Shown here piece by piece: positions 23,185 through 36,300 of a DNA stretch of 64,000 nt. How positions within the stretch are numbered: the first letter of the stretch is position 1; each line of letters opens with the position of its first letter. The position numbers were made by a program, and so were the translations under genes. Where the stretch lies: positions 5,910,821-5,974,820 of the forward strand of contig NC_132897.1 of assembly GCF_030463535.1 (NCBI RefSeq), in the 5' to 3' direction. The notes under the pieces were generated by a model. That model searched no databases, was not told the DNA's origin, and saw only the letters and a list, made by a program, of their open reading frames with translations. Origin of the DNA: Salminus brasiliensis (lineage: Eukaryota; Chordata; Actinopteri; Characiformes; Bryconidae).

Positions 23185-23990
23185 ATCTATCAAATCAAAT
23201 CAAATGAAATCACATTTTATTTGTCACATACATAGTAATACACAGTATAACTTGCAGTGAAATGCTCTTTTGACAGTCTGCCCACATCAAAGCTATTCAA
23301 TAAAGATCTAAATTTACTTAACTAAACTTAACTAAACCTTAACTTAATGTAGTAAAGTGCAAAAGAAAAATAAAAGAAAAAGAAAAATAGAATAAGTTAC
23401 ATTTAAGTTAAATTTAAGTTCAAAAATAAAATATAAAAATATGAAAATATAGAAATATAAGCAAAAAAAACATATATATATATATATACAGATGAAATAG
23501 TGTGTGTCTGTGTGTGTGTGTGTATATATATATAATGTATGTATACATATGTACATATTTATCTGTATGTGAGTGTATGTGTGAGTTAAAAAGAAATATT
23601 TGCGTTATTGTCCGTAGTGTGTTTTCCGCGAGCCATGGTTGTGTATTGTAGTGAGTGAGGGTCCAGTTTGTGTATGTAGATATTTTAATTTAGAGTCCTA
23701 GCCCCTGTCCCCATTCAGGGCACGGATGGCTTGTGGAAAGAAGCTCCTCCTCATTCTCTCTGTGTTAGCCTTTAGGGTTCTTAAGCGTTTCCCCGAGGGC
23801 AACAGAGAAAACAGTCCATTGTTGGGATGACTGGGGTCCTTCACAATCTTCTTGGCCTTGGTCCAACACCGCTTCTTTTAGATGGACTGCAGGTCAGGAA
23901 ACAAGGCGGTAGTCGTTGAGGCAGGCTGGCTGTGGTTTCTTCGGGACAGGAACAATGATGGACTGTTTGAAGCACGATGGAACAATCCCC
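23185..23990 (+). mobile_element. Fish interspersed repeat (tentative, two adjoining parts)
   Basis: AAATCAAATCAAATGAAATCACATTTTATTTGTCACATAC and CAGTGAAATGCTCTT at 23,185-23,270 are typical of a repeat found widely in fish genomes. Further right, ATGGCTTGTGGAAAGAAGCTCC, AAGCGTTTCCCCGAGGGCAACAG and TCTTCTTGGCCTTGGTCCA look like the same or a second family. Between them are (TA)n and (TG)n runs. No intact reading frame was recognised. Confidence 0.45.
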
Positions 23991-24004
23991 TGCGTCAGTG
24001 AGAG

Positions 24005-25330
24005 ATTAATACTGGAATGTACTGGAATAGGTTTTGGTTTTATTGGGAGAGGTTTTAGTTGTACTGGGATGGGTTTTGGTTTTACTGAGATGGGTGTTGG
24101 TTGTACTGGGATGGGTGTTGGTTGTTCTGGGATAGGTTTTGGTTGTACTGGGATGGGTGTTGGTTGTACTGGGATAGGTTTTGGTTGTACAGGGATGGGT
24201 ACAACCTAAACCTCTCTCAGTACAACCAACACCCATTGCAGAACAACCAACACCTATCACAGAACAACCAACACCCATCCCAGTACAACCAAAACCTCTC
24301 CCAGTACAACTAAAACCTCTCAGAACAATCAACACCCATCCCAGTACAACCAAAACCTCTCCCAGTACAACTAAAACCTCTCAGAACAATCAACACCCAT
24401 CCCAGTACAACCAAAACCTCTCTCAGTACAACCAACACCTATCCCAGTACAACCAAAACCTCTCCCAATATAACCAAAACCTCTCCCAGTACAACCAAAA
24501 CCCATTGCAGAACAACCAACACCCATCCCAGAACAACCAACACCCATCCCAGAACAACCAACACCTCCCAGTACAACCAAAACCTATCCCAGTACAACCA
24601 AAACCTCTCCCAATATAACCAAAACCGCTCCCAGTACAACTAAAACGCCTCCCAATATAACCAAAACCTTTCCCACTACAACTAAAACCTCTCTCAGCAT
24701 AACCAGAACATCTCCCAGTACAACCGAAACCTATCCCAAAACAACCAACACCTATCCCAAAACAACCAACACCTATCCCAGTACAACCAAAACCTCTCCC
24801 AGCGCAACCAGAAAATCTCTCAGAACAACCAAAACCTATGCCAGAACAACCAACACCCATCCCAGAACAACCAACACCCATCCCAGAACAACCGACACCC
24901 ATCCCAGTACAACCGACACCCATCCCAGAACAACCAACACCCATCCCAGAACAACCAAAACCTATCCCAGTACAACCAAAACCTCTCCCAGTACAACCAA
25001 AACCTCTTCCAATATAACCAAAACCTCTCCCAGTACAACCAAAACCTCTTCCAATATAACCAAAACCTATCCCAGAAAAAAACAAAACCTCTTCCAGTAC
25101 AACCAAAACCTCTGAGTACAACCAAAACCTCTCCCAATATAACCTCTCCCAGTACAACCAAAACCTTCCCAGAACAACCAACACCCATCCCATTAGAACC
25201 AAAACCCATCCCAGTACAACCAACACCCATCCCAGTACAACCAAAACCTATCCCAGAACAACCAACACCCATCTCAGTAAAACCAAAACCCATCCCAGTA
25301 CAACCAACACCTCTCAGTACAGCCAATACA
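24005..25330. repeat. Fold-back 21-bp minisatellite
   Basis: The array has 21-22 bp units. From about 24,005 to 24,200 the plus strand reads GGTTTTGGTTGTACTGGGAT-type units. From about 24,206 to 25,330 it reads the opposite strand form (CCCAGTACAACCAAAACCTAT and CCCAGAACAACCAACACCCAT). The orientation flips at about 24,200-24,206 with almost no spacer. Because 21 is a multiple of three, several long reading frames stay open on both strands; these encode only heptapeptide repeats and I do not call them genes. Confidence 0.95.
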
Positions 25331-25334
25331 CCAG

Positions 25335-26335
25335 TAATAATTGCTGGTCGGATATCAGTCAGACTTACTGGAGACAAATTTGACGTTGGAGATGTGAACG
25401 CCTGTGATACAGTCCAGATACTAGTCACATGAAGTGAGCAGGTGTAAACGGGGTCAGAGTGTGTCCTTATAGAACAGTAAGGCCTTGCTGTACCTGTCTG
25501 TCCCTATAATACACAATGAATTGAAAAGCTACAGTTTAGAGCCCCAAAAAACAGCTTATGTAACATTAATTTCCAGACACACACACACACACACACAAAA
25601 GATTGAGAAGTGATGGTTTTTTGGTTCCAAGTGTTTAAATTGCTGTTATGAATGTGTTGTAATCCTTGCGTTGTGCCTTTGTGCTTTAATTGGAACAGCC
25701 AGCATTTCATAACAAAATCGGTAGTGTATAAATCAGTAAAGGTGGAAAAACAGGTCGAATGCAAACCTACAGATACAGTGCATGTTGTGGAGAAGTGGAG
25801 GTTCACGGTGGTCCACAAGCTGGGACGATGCTTGTTCTTTGCACACAGGTCAATAAAGATATGACCCTGCTGAAGGTTGGCATGGGAACCTGCCAGTTCA
25901 GCACTATGGAGAGCTCCCAGCTACCAGGCCCTGTGAACACACCTAAAGAACACACCTGGCACGGCTCTACCTGCCCTGCAGGAGCTACGGCTGAGGCACG
26001 GCTCCCAGTTGTCAGAGAGCCATGAACACATGCAGCTCCAGCAGGCCCTGAATGCCCTCTCAGATTCAGTAGAAGAAGACTGGGAGAGCAGCTCCTCTGC
26101 CTGGGCATGTGCAGGTTCAGCACTGATTCACAAAAGTTCTTTAAATATCACTGAAAATGAAGAAAATTGGACAACTAAGCAATTCAGAAGCTCCAGACTA
26201 TAGTGTAAAACATGGTGTTTTGGTACTACATGTAGAGTGAAGTGTTTAACGTGCTTTATATAGTAGGGGAGAGTAGGGCACAAACTAGCATAGCAGTATA
26301 TAGTGCATTATACCATTATACCAGACTTATTTGGC
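25335..26335. other. Intergenic sequence without a recognised gene
   Basis: About 1 kb contains only a short (CA)n at 25,577-25,595 and small overlapping frames on both strands (for example 25,759-26,025) that match no protein I know. Confidence 0.6.
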
Positions 26336-26339
26336 CTCT

Positions 26340-26656
26340 TTCTGATGGTAGATGTTGTATTTTCACATCAGCTGTGGCAGCAAGAGCTTCCTGTAGATCC
26401 CGTGATGATATTTTAGGATTGTTGGAGACTTCTTTACTCATCTTGAGGTTCTACTCTTGACCTGAACTTGCCAGGACGTCCTGATCTGGAATGTTCTCCA
26501 CTTGTAAAGGATGTAGTGGACGGTGGAACAGCTGGTTTCTAACTGTTCTGAGATCTTTTTAAACTCCTTCCCAGACTCCTCTGCTTCTACAACCTTCTTT
26601 CTGAAGGCCTCAGAGAGCTCTTTGGATCTGGACATGGTGATCTTCTTCACCACTAA
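26340..26656 (-). pseudogene. Tc1-like transposase relic (N-terminal part), reverse copy
   Basis: The minus strand 26,653-26,438 has an open frame starting MVKKITMSRSKELSEAF and continuing [18 protein letters not shown], the helix-turn-helix start of Tc1/mariner transposases. Similarity continues, with a broken frame, to about 26,340. The catalytic domain is absent. It is the inverted, better preserved partner of the relic at 20.9 kb. Confidence 0.8.
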
Positions 26657-26749
26657 ATGTCTGAGGATTAAATAAAACAGACTCCACCAGAATAATCCTC
26701 TCTCTGTGCAGCATAATGTTTAATATGTTTAATTTGAAGTGTGTAGAAT

Positions 26750-27480
26750 GCATTACATTACTGTGTTGAGTATGTATGCTAGTAAGTTGTACATATTTTT
26801 TAATTTTTTTATATATTTTTATTATATATTTTATTTTATTAATATTTTATATTATATTTTATTATGTTTTTCCATTTATATTATTTATTTTATTCTATTT
26901 TATAGGCCTCTGTAGAATGTATTCTGAATTGTTCACCATGTATTTTTAGTATGTTTTATATTTTATTTATATTTTATATTATGTTTCATATGTTTTTGTA
27001 GTGTAGTGTTTAGTATGTATTATTGTATTTTATGATGTTCATATTTTATATTTATTCTATTGCTCACATTTATATTTCATATGCATTTTGTAGTATGCAT
27101 TATGCATATTGTTTTAAAAGTTTAGTATGCTTTATATTATATTTATATTTAATATTTTATTTTACTGATATATTACATGTACATTTTATATGTATTACAT
27201 TTTTACATACAATATTATATTTTATATGCATTTTGTAGTATGCATTATATGCAGGGTAAGTATGTACATTTTAGTATGCTTTATATAGATAGTTATATTT
27301 AATTTTATTTTATTGATAATATATTACATCTACATTTTATTATTATTCTATTTTTTTACATTTTTAATATTTTATTATATTATACATGTATTTGTAGTTT
27401 GCATTATGCAGTGTTTTGTTCAGTATGTATTTTATATGTATGTGTTATTTATTGTTTATATTAATTGTATGTTTAGTTTA
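26750..27480. repeat. AT-rich degenerate tandem region upstream of rfc5
   Basis: Words such as TTTTGTAGTATGCATTAT and TTTAGTATGCTTTATAT recur about every 150 bp (near 27,090, 27,235 and 27,395). They sit within long TATTTTAT runs. The region abuts the rfc5 promoter. Confidence 0.6.
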
Positions 27481-27499
27481 GTTTTAGTTTAGCATAGAT

Positions 27500-27924
27500 A
27501 GGAAAGGGGTGGAGTTAAGATGCCCCGCCCTCAGGTGTGGTTGTGATTGGCTGGCTTTATGAAGCAGCCCTCTGTCGTCATCCACGCTGACAGTAGTGAG
27601 AAGTTCGAATCATTTTCCCAAACCGATTCTTTCAATCTGTCCGCTTCAATGAATCGAACATCGGATCCACATACAAAGAAATCCCCAGCTTCAATTTACG
27701 AAGAAAACAGTTATGAATTATTTTGATTATATATATATATATAAACTCTAAGTCAGCCAATAGCAGAGGTGTGAAGTGTGTAGAATGTGTAGAGGCCGCC
27801 GAGAACTTGTGAATCGGTTCGACCGTTTTCTTGTTAAAGATCCGGTTCAAAAGAGCCGATTGACTCACGAGTCGGACAACAAAAGCGCGCCAAGAGAGAA
27901 GTGGGGTACAACACGCACCAAAAC
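27500..27924 (+). promoter_or_regulatory. rfc5: rfc5 promoter region and 5'UTR
   Basis: Downstream of the AT-rich array the sequence has a GC box (CCCCGCCC, 27,522-27,529) and an inverted CCAAT box (GATTGGCTGG, near 27,546). An E2F-like site (GCGCGCCAA, about 27,885-27,893) sits roughly 30 bp before the start codon. This combination is usual for S-phase replication genes. The transcription start is not known. Confidence 0.5.
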
Positions 27925-29263
27925 ATGGCATCTACAAGCAAGACAGCGGGACAGGCGAGGAATTTACCATGGTAAGACACATCTACGATAGTCAGAGTGT
28001 CGTTCGAGCGTGTTGAGTGGTGGGTTTAGTGGAGTCGGGTCGTTTAATAAGGGGTTGTACGCGGACTGCTGCACAGGGCTGTATTGCGGCTAATGGATTA
28101 GCTAGCTAGCTGACGCTAGATGCCTAGCAGGCAAGCTGGCTAACTTGGCCTACCTGTTGTTTTCTGACAGTTCTGGTGTCTGTAAACATTTATCTAGCTG
28201 ATATAAGCTTGTGCTGTGTTATCACGGCTATTTCTCTCCATAAACGGACTAGTAGTGTTGATATTTGGCTAACTAGCTAAGCATGGTTGGTGACACTGCA
28301 TGTCAAAAGTTTGTGGACGCTCCTTCTACTGAATGCATTCAGCTTCTTTAAGTTGCACCTGTTACTGACACAGATGTGCAAATACACACACACAGCTGGT
28401 CTAGACCCTGTACAGAAGTACTGCCAATAGATTAGGACTCTCTGGAGCAGATGAGCATGAACCTGTTGGGACCATGCTGCCTAATGCCAGGCGTGGGCTA
28501 GAGGGGTATACAGCCCCCCAGCATTGAGCTGTGGAGGAACTGTGCTCTCTGGAAGGATGGATGGTGCTCCATCCAGTACTTTTGGAGTGATTATCAAACA
28601 TCCTGACCTCAGTCCATATCCTGACAGTGTCCCAATACTTTGGTCCATATAATGTAGTACTACCAGTTATCATGTGCACTCTTAAAAATAAAGGTGCTGC
28701 TCTTTTATTTCCATTAAGATCCCATGTAAGGTGCATGGTGAACCCATGTTATACCATTTCATATACAAGGAGGCTAAAAGCAGTTTATCCTGAGATGCAT
28801 CCAACACACCTATTATTATATGTGTGTTGTAATGTAGGGCTGGGCGATATGGTTAAAATACTATATCACAATATTTAAAGACATTTTATATGACGATGCA
28901 TGATATTTTTAATAATTGTAGACAAATACATCAGTAGCAACAGGTTCTTATGAACTACTATTCAGATACTCTCCAGACTGAGTTAAACCTGAGTTAGACC
29001 TCTGATTAAACCAGTCTGATTAGACTGTTTATAATGAGACCTGCAGCTGATCAGTGTTTATTAAGCACTAACAGTGTCCTCGATATGCCTGGAAATGTAT
29101 ATTATCACGATAGCTAAATTCATCACAATATGCCCAGCTTTATTGTAGTGTATGGGATTACGATAAATAAAATAATATCTTTTTATTTGTAAATATTGTA
29201 AAAGGTTCAAAGCATTTTAAAAACAGCACAGTAACTTAATATAGATCAAAAACAACTGAAGAC

Positions 29264-29327
<64 letters not shown>

Positions 29328-32300
29328 GAATTGAATGAATGAACTATGATGAATTCGCAATACATACAAACGCAAATCTGCCTGCAGTCCACCTCTTTCC
29401 CATTAGGGTGGGCGATACCGCAATTTTATCATATTGTGATAAATGATCACTGATCAACTGCATGGTTTATTATAAACAGTGTAATCAGACTGGTTTTAAT
29501 CAGATGAAGAGCAGCAGTGGTTGGTGTGGCGCAACATATAACACCACTACCTGCCAGAGAGCTACCACACTATGTGGGAGACTGGGGTTCGATTCCCAGT
29601 CTGGGTGACTGTGCTGCAAGACTCCAAACACTACATTGGCCCACCTCTGTAATACGAGTAACCTTGTAAGTTGCTCTGGATAAGAGCGTCAGGTAAATAC
29701 CATAAATGTAATGTGATTGCATGTATTGTGATATATTGCATATATATTGTGATTTAAATCTCACAGTAATGGAAACTGTCTTAGACGAATCCCTGGTTTA
29801 GAAATACAAGTTTTAGACTACACTTATTATAACCAGTAGTTGCTGACAATAGGATTCTCTACATTCTGCTTGTTGTGAATTTACTTTATATAATCGTGTA
29901 ATTCTAAGGATTTGTGTTGATTTATTTTGGTTGTTCTTGTAGGGTTGAGAAGTACAGGCCACAGACCCTGGATGACTTGATCTCTCATCAGGACATTCTG
30001 AGCACAAGTAAGTAATGAACACGCAGGATAATCAGTCAAATGATTAAAAGACAATAGAGCAGAGCATCATAAACTGTGCTGACTTAAGACGTCTTATCTA
30101 GCACTATTCCTATGGGTAGACAGGACATACAAATATGCTATGTGGACAAAAGTATTGGGACACCTGCTTACTCCTTGTTTTGTTTTTAGAAATTGGAGTA
30201 ACCGTTTCTACGGTCCAGGGAGGTGTTGATGAGGTCAAAAAGTGGTTGGTGTGGCGCAACAGATAACACCACCACCTACCATTGCGTTACAACAACACCA
30301 TGTGGGAGACCAGGGTTCGATTCCCGGTCTGGGTGACTATGCTGCGCTACACCAATAAGAGTCCTTGGGCAAGACTCCTAACACTACATTGGCCCACCTC
30401 TAATACGAGTAACTTTGTAAGTCGCTCTGGATAAGAGCGTCTGCTAAATGCCATAAATGTAAATGTAAATGTAAAATGATCACCTCACCTCATCCCATCC
30501 CAAAAGTATTGGATGGAGCACCATCCATCATTCCAGAGAACCTAGTTCCTCCACTGCTCCACAGCTTGGCAGTGCTTCTCTACAGAGACTAGAAAAGCAG
30601 TGTGTGCGTGCATTTGCACATCTATGTTAGCAGGGGGGCAGATGTGGATTAATAATAATAATAATAAGTGAACTATTTAGTGAATATGTAGTTTCTGGAC
30701 CATCACCAATAACATATTGGCTTTTAGTGATTTATGGATGTTCAAAGCTTGCATTGATGATCAAATTACCTCTTATTGCTTTCACCTGCATAGACTGTAT
30801 CTTCTCCTTCTAAAAATGTAGAGCTGTTCCCTTACTGGAGCTCCTTCTTGAGGACTGCTGTAAAAACGAACAGAGTTGGCTGGACTGTTTGTGTTATGAA
30901 GCCCAACGATGTTGGCTAGATCTTTACAGAAAACCAAAGGGACCAGTGGTTACACAATAGCTAAGCTCTGCTCACCAGCAGTAGCTCCAGCCTTACAAAG
31001 TGTGCTTTAGACAGAGTTTCTCACAAGCATCTCTGAATCCTCCTCCTCAGTTCAGAAGTTCATCAGCGAAGACAGACTGCCTCATCTACTCTTCTACGGG
31101 CCTCCAGGAACAGGAAAGACCTCCACCATCTTAGCCTGTGCTAAGCAGCTCTACAAAGATAAGGAGTTCAACTCCATGGTTCTGGAGGTACTGCAGGACC
31201 AAGTCTTGTCTTCCTTTTAATAGTAGCCTGCTGTTAAAGAAATACGCCAGTGTTTTTCAGCTTTGTCTCGGTTTAAAGTGGTTGTAACAAATGGTGGACT
31301 TGGAAAAGAACAGAAAACCCAGTGTCCCTTTCAAAACACGAGATTACATTACAAATAAAATACAATATCAACCTTTTTAAAATAACAGCTTTATAGTCAT
31401 GCATAGGGCCAGTGGTGGCTCAGGGGTTAGGCTATTGATGACAGGGTTGTGGGTTCGATACCCGGGCCAGCTAGCTGCCACTGTTGGTCCCTTGAGCAAT
31501 GTACAGTTCATTTACTGGAGCTGAGGACTGTTTGTGGTGTGAAGCCCAACATTGGGAACCACTGGATACACACTAGCTAAGCTCTGCGCACCAGCAGTAG
31601 CTCCAGCCTTACATGTGTAGGGGAAGTGATGGCTCAGCGGTTAGAGCACCGGGTTTATTGATGGTTTCGATACCCGGGTTCGGCTAGGTGCCACTGTTGG
31701 GCTCTTCACCCTCTCTGCTCCCCGGGCGCCGCAGCTATGTGCTCACTGTTTCTGTTCTAATGCTGCTTTAATAAGACATTACTAATTTATCTGCATTCTT
31801 GTGGTGTTACGATTGTAAACTGCTTGATGCTGATTTGTAAAATGCTTGGATACGAAGCTTATTTAATGATTGCTAATCTGTTTTTACATAAAGGCTATTG
31901 ATAATCAATTATTAAATTGTGATGTGGATTAAAGAGATTTCTGTCCTTGTTTCGTTTTAAAGCTCAATGCTTCAGATGACCGTGGAATAGATGTAGTTCG
32001 AGGGCCAATCCTGAGCTTTGCGAGTACCAGGACCATTTTCAAGTAAGAGCAGCATAAAACATTTCATTCCAGTTGAATTACAGACGTATCTGTATAGAGT
32101 CTGAGCTGCTGTGTCAGCACTAAGGTACAAATAAAAAATAAAGACCATACTTTTAAAGCCTCTCAACTCATCATACCTTTTATTTTGTGTTTTAAGGCTG
32201 ATGCTTATATTTATGCTTCATAAAATAAAAAAATTTAAATATATCTGTTTTTGGTATAAGCATTTTAAACAGCTTGATATAAGCACTTTTTAAATTATTT

Positions 32301-33361
32301 ATTATAATAGTTTCTTTATAATTCATTTGTATTTATTTGCACAGTTTAGTAAAAGGAATATAAGGAAAATAAAAATGTGTTTTTAAGAGGTACTTTATTC
32401 AATTATGTAACACTAAATATGAAATACAATAAAATGCTGTGTGTGTTTGTTTGTTGTACATTGAGTTTGTTCATGTGAAAGGAAATGAGTTTTGTTGCTG
32501 TTTCTCATGTGCTTTTTGTGTGCATTGTCGTTGTTTGTGTAGGAAGGGTTTTAAATTGGTGATTCTGGACGAGGCGGATGCAATGACCCAGGATGCTCAG
32601 AACGCTTTAAGGAGAGGTAGCAAACCATCTGCCCCTCTACCAGCTTACCTGCTGTGTCCCCAAATGGCTCTGTGGCAAAATGAATGCTGCTTGTTTTTTT
32701 GGTTTTTCTTCCCAGCCCATGATGGTTCTCTTTAAATCTCAATTTACAGTCATTTAAAGTCTTTTTCCCCATCTATACGCTTTAAAGTTAAATTCAGTGA
32801 AATGGGTGTATGTTGTTACTGTTAGTACTGTGAAGTGAAGGTGCATTTTTAAAATTATTATTACTATTAATTTCGTTCTGCTGCATTATAGTCTAGCATA
32901 TTGGGTTTACCCTCCTAATTTGTTTGTCTTTCTCTATCTCAGTGATTGAGAAATTCACGGAGAATACTCGTTTCTGCCTGATCTGTAACTACCTGTCTAA
33001 GATCATCCCTGCACTTCAGTCCCGATGCACACGGTTCCGTTTTGGCCCTCTCTCCCAGAATCAAATGATCCCCAGGCTAGAGCATGTGATCCAGCAGGAG
33101 AGGTGAGTGGACCCCAAAAACCCAAATAGTGCACTTGCTTAAAATCTTGCTTTAAATCTAAAAAACAAAAAACAAAAAAAAAAAACACCCAGAATTTTAC
33201 TTTGGGGTAAAATTTGAACTTGGTGTGGGATTAATTTGGGTGTAGAGTCAGTGTCAATGGGAGCTGATGCAATAAACACTTTTAAAAAGTTCATTAAACT
33301 GGGCTCCTTCCCCCCCCCCCCCAGATTTTTTTAGTTTGCCTAGGACAGTTGTAGTTGGAGG

Positions 33362-33394
<33 letters not shown>

Positions 33395-36300
33395 TATTTA
33401 TTTCATTCATTCATTAAAAAAGGTGTATGTATACATGCACAGAATGAGAGATAATAGGGTGGGTATATAAAAAATATACACAGTCCTGGAGGAATGCAAT
33501 TTCACTCCACTGTGTACTTGTACTGAGGAGGCTTTTGTGTCATGCCATATCACTTGACTTGACCACAGTTTGGGTCTGACTGTTCACTTACTGCCTATTA
33601 TATCCACCCCTTATATATCCACATATAAAGATAATTAAAAATTGTCTGTGGTCTTCCCGTTATGGCTGATCAGTATAGCCAGATGTACTGTATTGATCCC
33701 AAAGGGACGAAGGCTGAACCACCAACATGAGACACTCATGAAAGTTACAGTGAATTTTTGTCAGCCTGTCTCTTCCGTACGTTTCTTTTAGCATCGACAT
33801 CACTCCAGATGGTATGAAGGCTATTGTGACCCTCTCAACAGGAGACATGAGGCGATCATTAAACATTTTACAGGTGTGTGTCTCTGAATAGCCGTTGTTT
33901 GATGTTTTAGTAGTGCATGTACTCTATTAAAAGTAGCTCTGTATTCCAAGTAAATGAACCAATGATAAAATATGTGTTTGTCTATGCAGAGTACTCATAT
34001 GGCCTATGGAAAAGTGACAGAGGAGACTGTTTACACGTGCACAGGACATCCCCTGCGGTCAGATATTGCCAACATACTGGACTGGGCCCTGAACAAAGAC
34101 TTTACCACAGCATATAACCGTATCCTTTCCATTGTTCACTATGTATTTAGCCTAGTTAAAGTAAGAGTTTTGGGCAGAAATGAAGTACCTGATTGAAAAG
34201 AAGTGTGGGTCTCTCAGTTTGGAATCTAAACTATACAATTTGGTTTTTTATTATTATTTGTTTTTAACTGTTTATTAAAACCAAATTAACAGGCTGTGTC
34301 TTATTAATGCATAGTATAAGCTTAAAGATGAACTAATTGCTTATGGAGGAATAGAAATAGACCTCAGGCAAGAACCTGGTTCAAAGAACAAAGAGATAAT
34401 TAGGGAAGCAGACATTGTTTTATAAGAGATGATCCTTTGTATTTATTTATTTTATTGAAAATGTTGACTTGATTTCTTTTCTTAAGTAAAATGTTTAATT
34501 ATCTGTTTGTAAAATTAGTGATGTTCCTCTGCTGTCTACTTACCTTGTATTATTACCTTTATGACACAGTGAAATAAGCCCTAATAAGGCTTTTGAGGCA
34601 ACCTGTATTGCATAAGCATAATTTTATTTATTTCATTTTTAAAAATAAAACCTACATAAACCTTATAAACCTTTCCTTACAGAAATTAACAGAAATTATG
34701 GAGCTGAAAACTCTGAAAGGTCTTGCGCTGCATGACATTTTGACAGAGGTGCATCTTCTCATACATAGAGGTAAGGTACGGTCAAGAGGATTACAGTTAT
34801 CCTGTTCATGCTATGAACTGAATCTGATGAATTGGCTGGAGTATAGAGAAGCTACATAGCATTAAATTTCCTCTTTTAAATGCTACGCTACCATGTTGGC
34901 TAGCAAGCACAAACCTTCAGCCATGGCCTTGCGACTGGAAGGTGCTATCTTTAAAAATCTGTGTTTTCCTAGCAAAAACATACCATTGTAAATATGCATA
35001 CAGTTTTTATGAAGGCATTTTAACATTATTGCAGTTACTTAGTATGTTCTGGAAAATCAGAAAACCTGAAAATTAGAGACTATGACCAATGTCCTGGAAA
35101 TATTGGTAAAATCCTAGAACAGTTGAGCTATTGAGCCGATTAAGGTTGCTTTATTGTATTATGTCATACACGGCTCTGAAACCAGTGAGCCTCATATTTG
35201 GAAAAACACCAAAGGATATAGAGGAATTTGCCTCTAATGGAAAATATTAGCATATAATAGCATTTGTTAAATACTATAATTCCAGTTATGTGTATAAACA
35301 GTTTATATTGAGGATTTTTATACGCTCACTGGGCCGTATTTATTCACATTTTATATAGTGCTTTTCACAACAAATATCACAAAGCAGCTTTATAGAGGTG
35401 TGGGTCCAAGCCTCTTTTGAGCAAGCCCAAGGTGACGTGGCACGGAAAAACTCCCTCTGATCGAGGGGAAGAAACCTTAAAAGAAACCCAGACTTAAAGG
35501 GGAAAAACCCTCAGAGACTCAAGACTCGTATTTATGGTGTGTCTCAGAATAAGAACACTGATCTAAAATCAGGTGTGATTGGTCACTATAGTGCTATTCA
35601 GCGCCACGTAAGGAGCAGAGATTGATTTCAGATCAGCATGTGCACTATAAGGCCATTTTATTTACGAGATGCTTTGGAAAAGTCCTGGAAATGTTTTTCA
35701 AAAGAGTGTAGGCTGTGTAAATGTCTGTTTAGTGGGGTGCTACCATTTCTATTAGGTTGACTTTTTATTATTGATATTCAGTAAAGCTTGCCCAGCCTAG
35801 TTCCCCAGTTGCTATGGGGGAAAGCATAGATCAGTCTGTCATTGCTGAAGTGAAAAGGCTGCACAGAAAGGTCTGACAGCCAGAATTGGGAACGTTACAT
35901 TAGATTTGAATTAAGACTATATATATTTTAAAATGCAGTGAAGTGCTTGTCTGTACATTACAGAACACGGTACAGGCCTAGAACCAGTACGCTCGCTCAC
36001 TTTCATCCCCATCCGTCCATATAGCAGATTGGTCCACGGTTTTCTCAGCCTGGTTTCCCTGGAGATTCCCCTGCGGTTGCCACAGAAACTGGCTGTTCCT
36101 TTCTGTAAGAAGTTGTCAGCGGCCCACTGTAGCAAGCTTAACTATAGGCAATGTTAAAGCTTGAAGAATATCCGTTTATTTCCATTTATTTAATACAACC
36201 CACATGCTGATTCATCAAGCTGTTCTGTTTTTTTCTTTGTCAATACAATAAACATTTCTACAGTGTGTTCAGAGCTCAAAATTGAGTTCCTACTGTGGCA

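Noticed and set aside
24423..25428. Long open frames (up to 273 codons) of Gly/Cys/Thr/Met or Pro/Gln heptapeptides on both strands
   Set aside because: They follow from the 21-bp repeat unit, which keeps every frame open. No start context, no family similarity, and both strands are equally open.
34683..34770. rfc5 exon 9 starting at the first AG (34,683)
   Set aside because: It shifts the frame and meets a stop within about 20 codons, whereas the AG at 34,692 keeps the conserved [16 protein letters not shown] segment.
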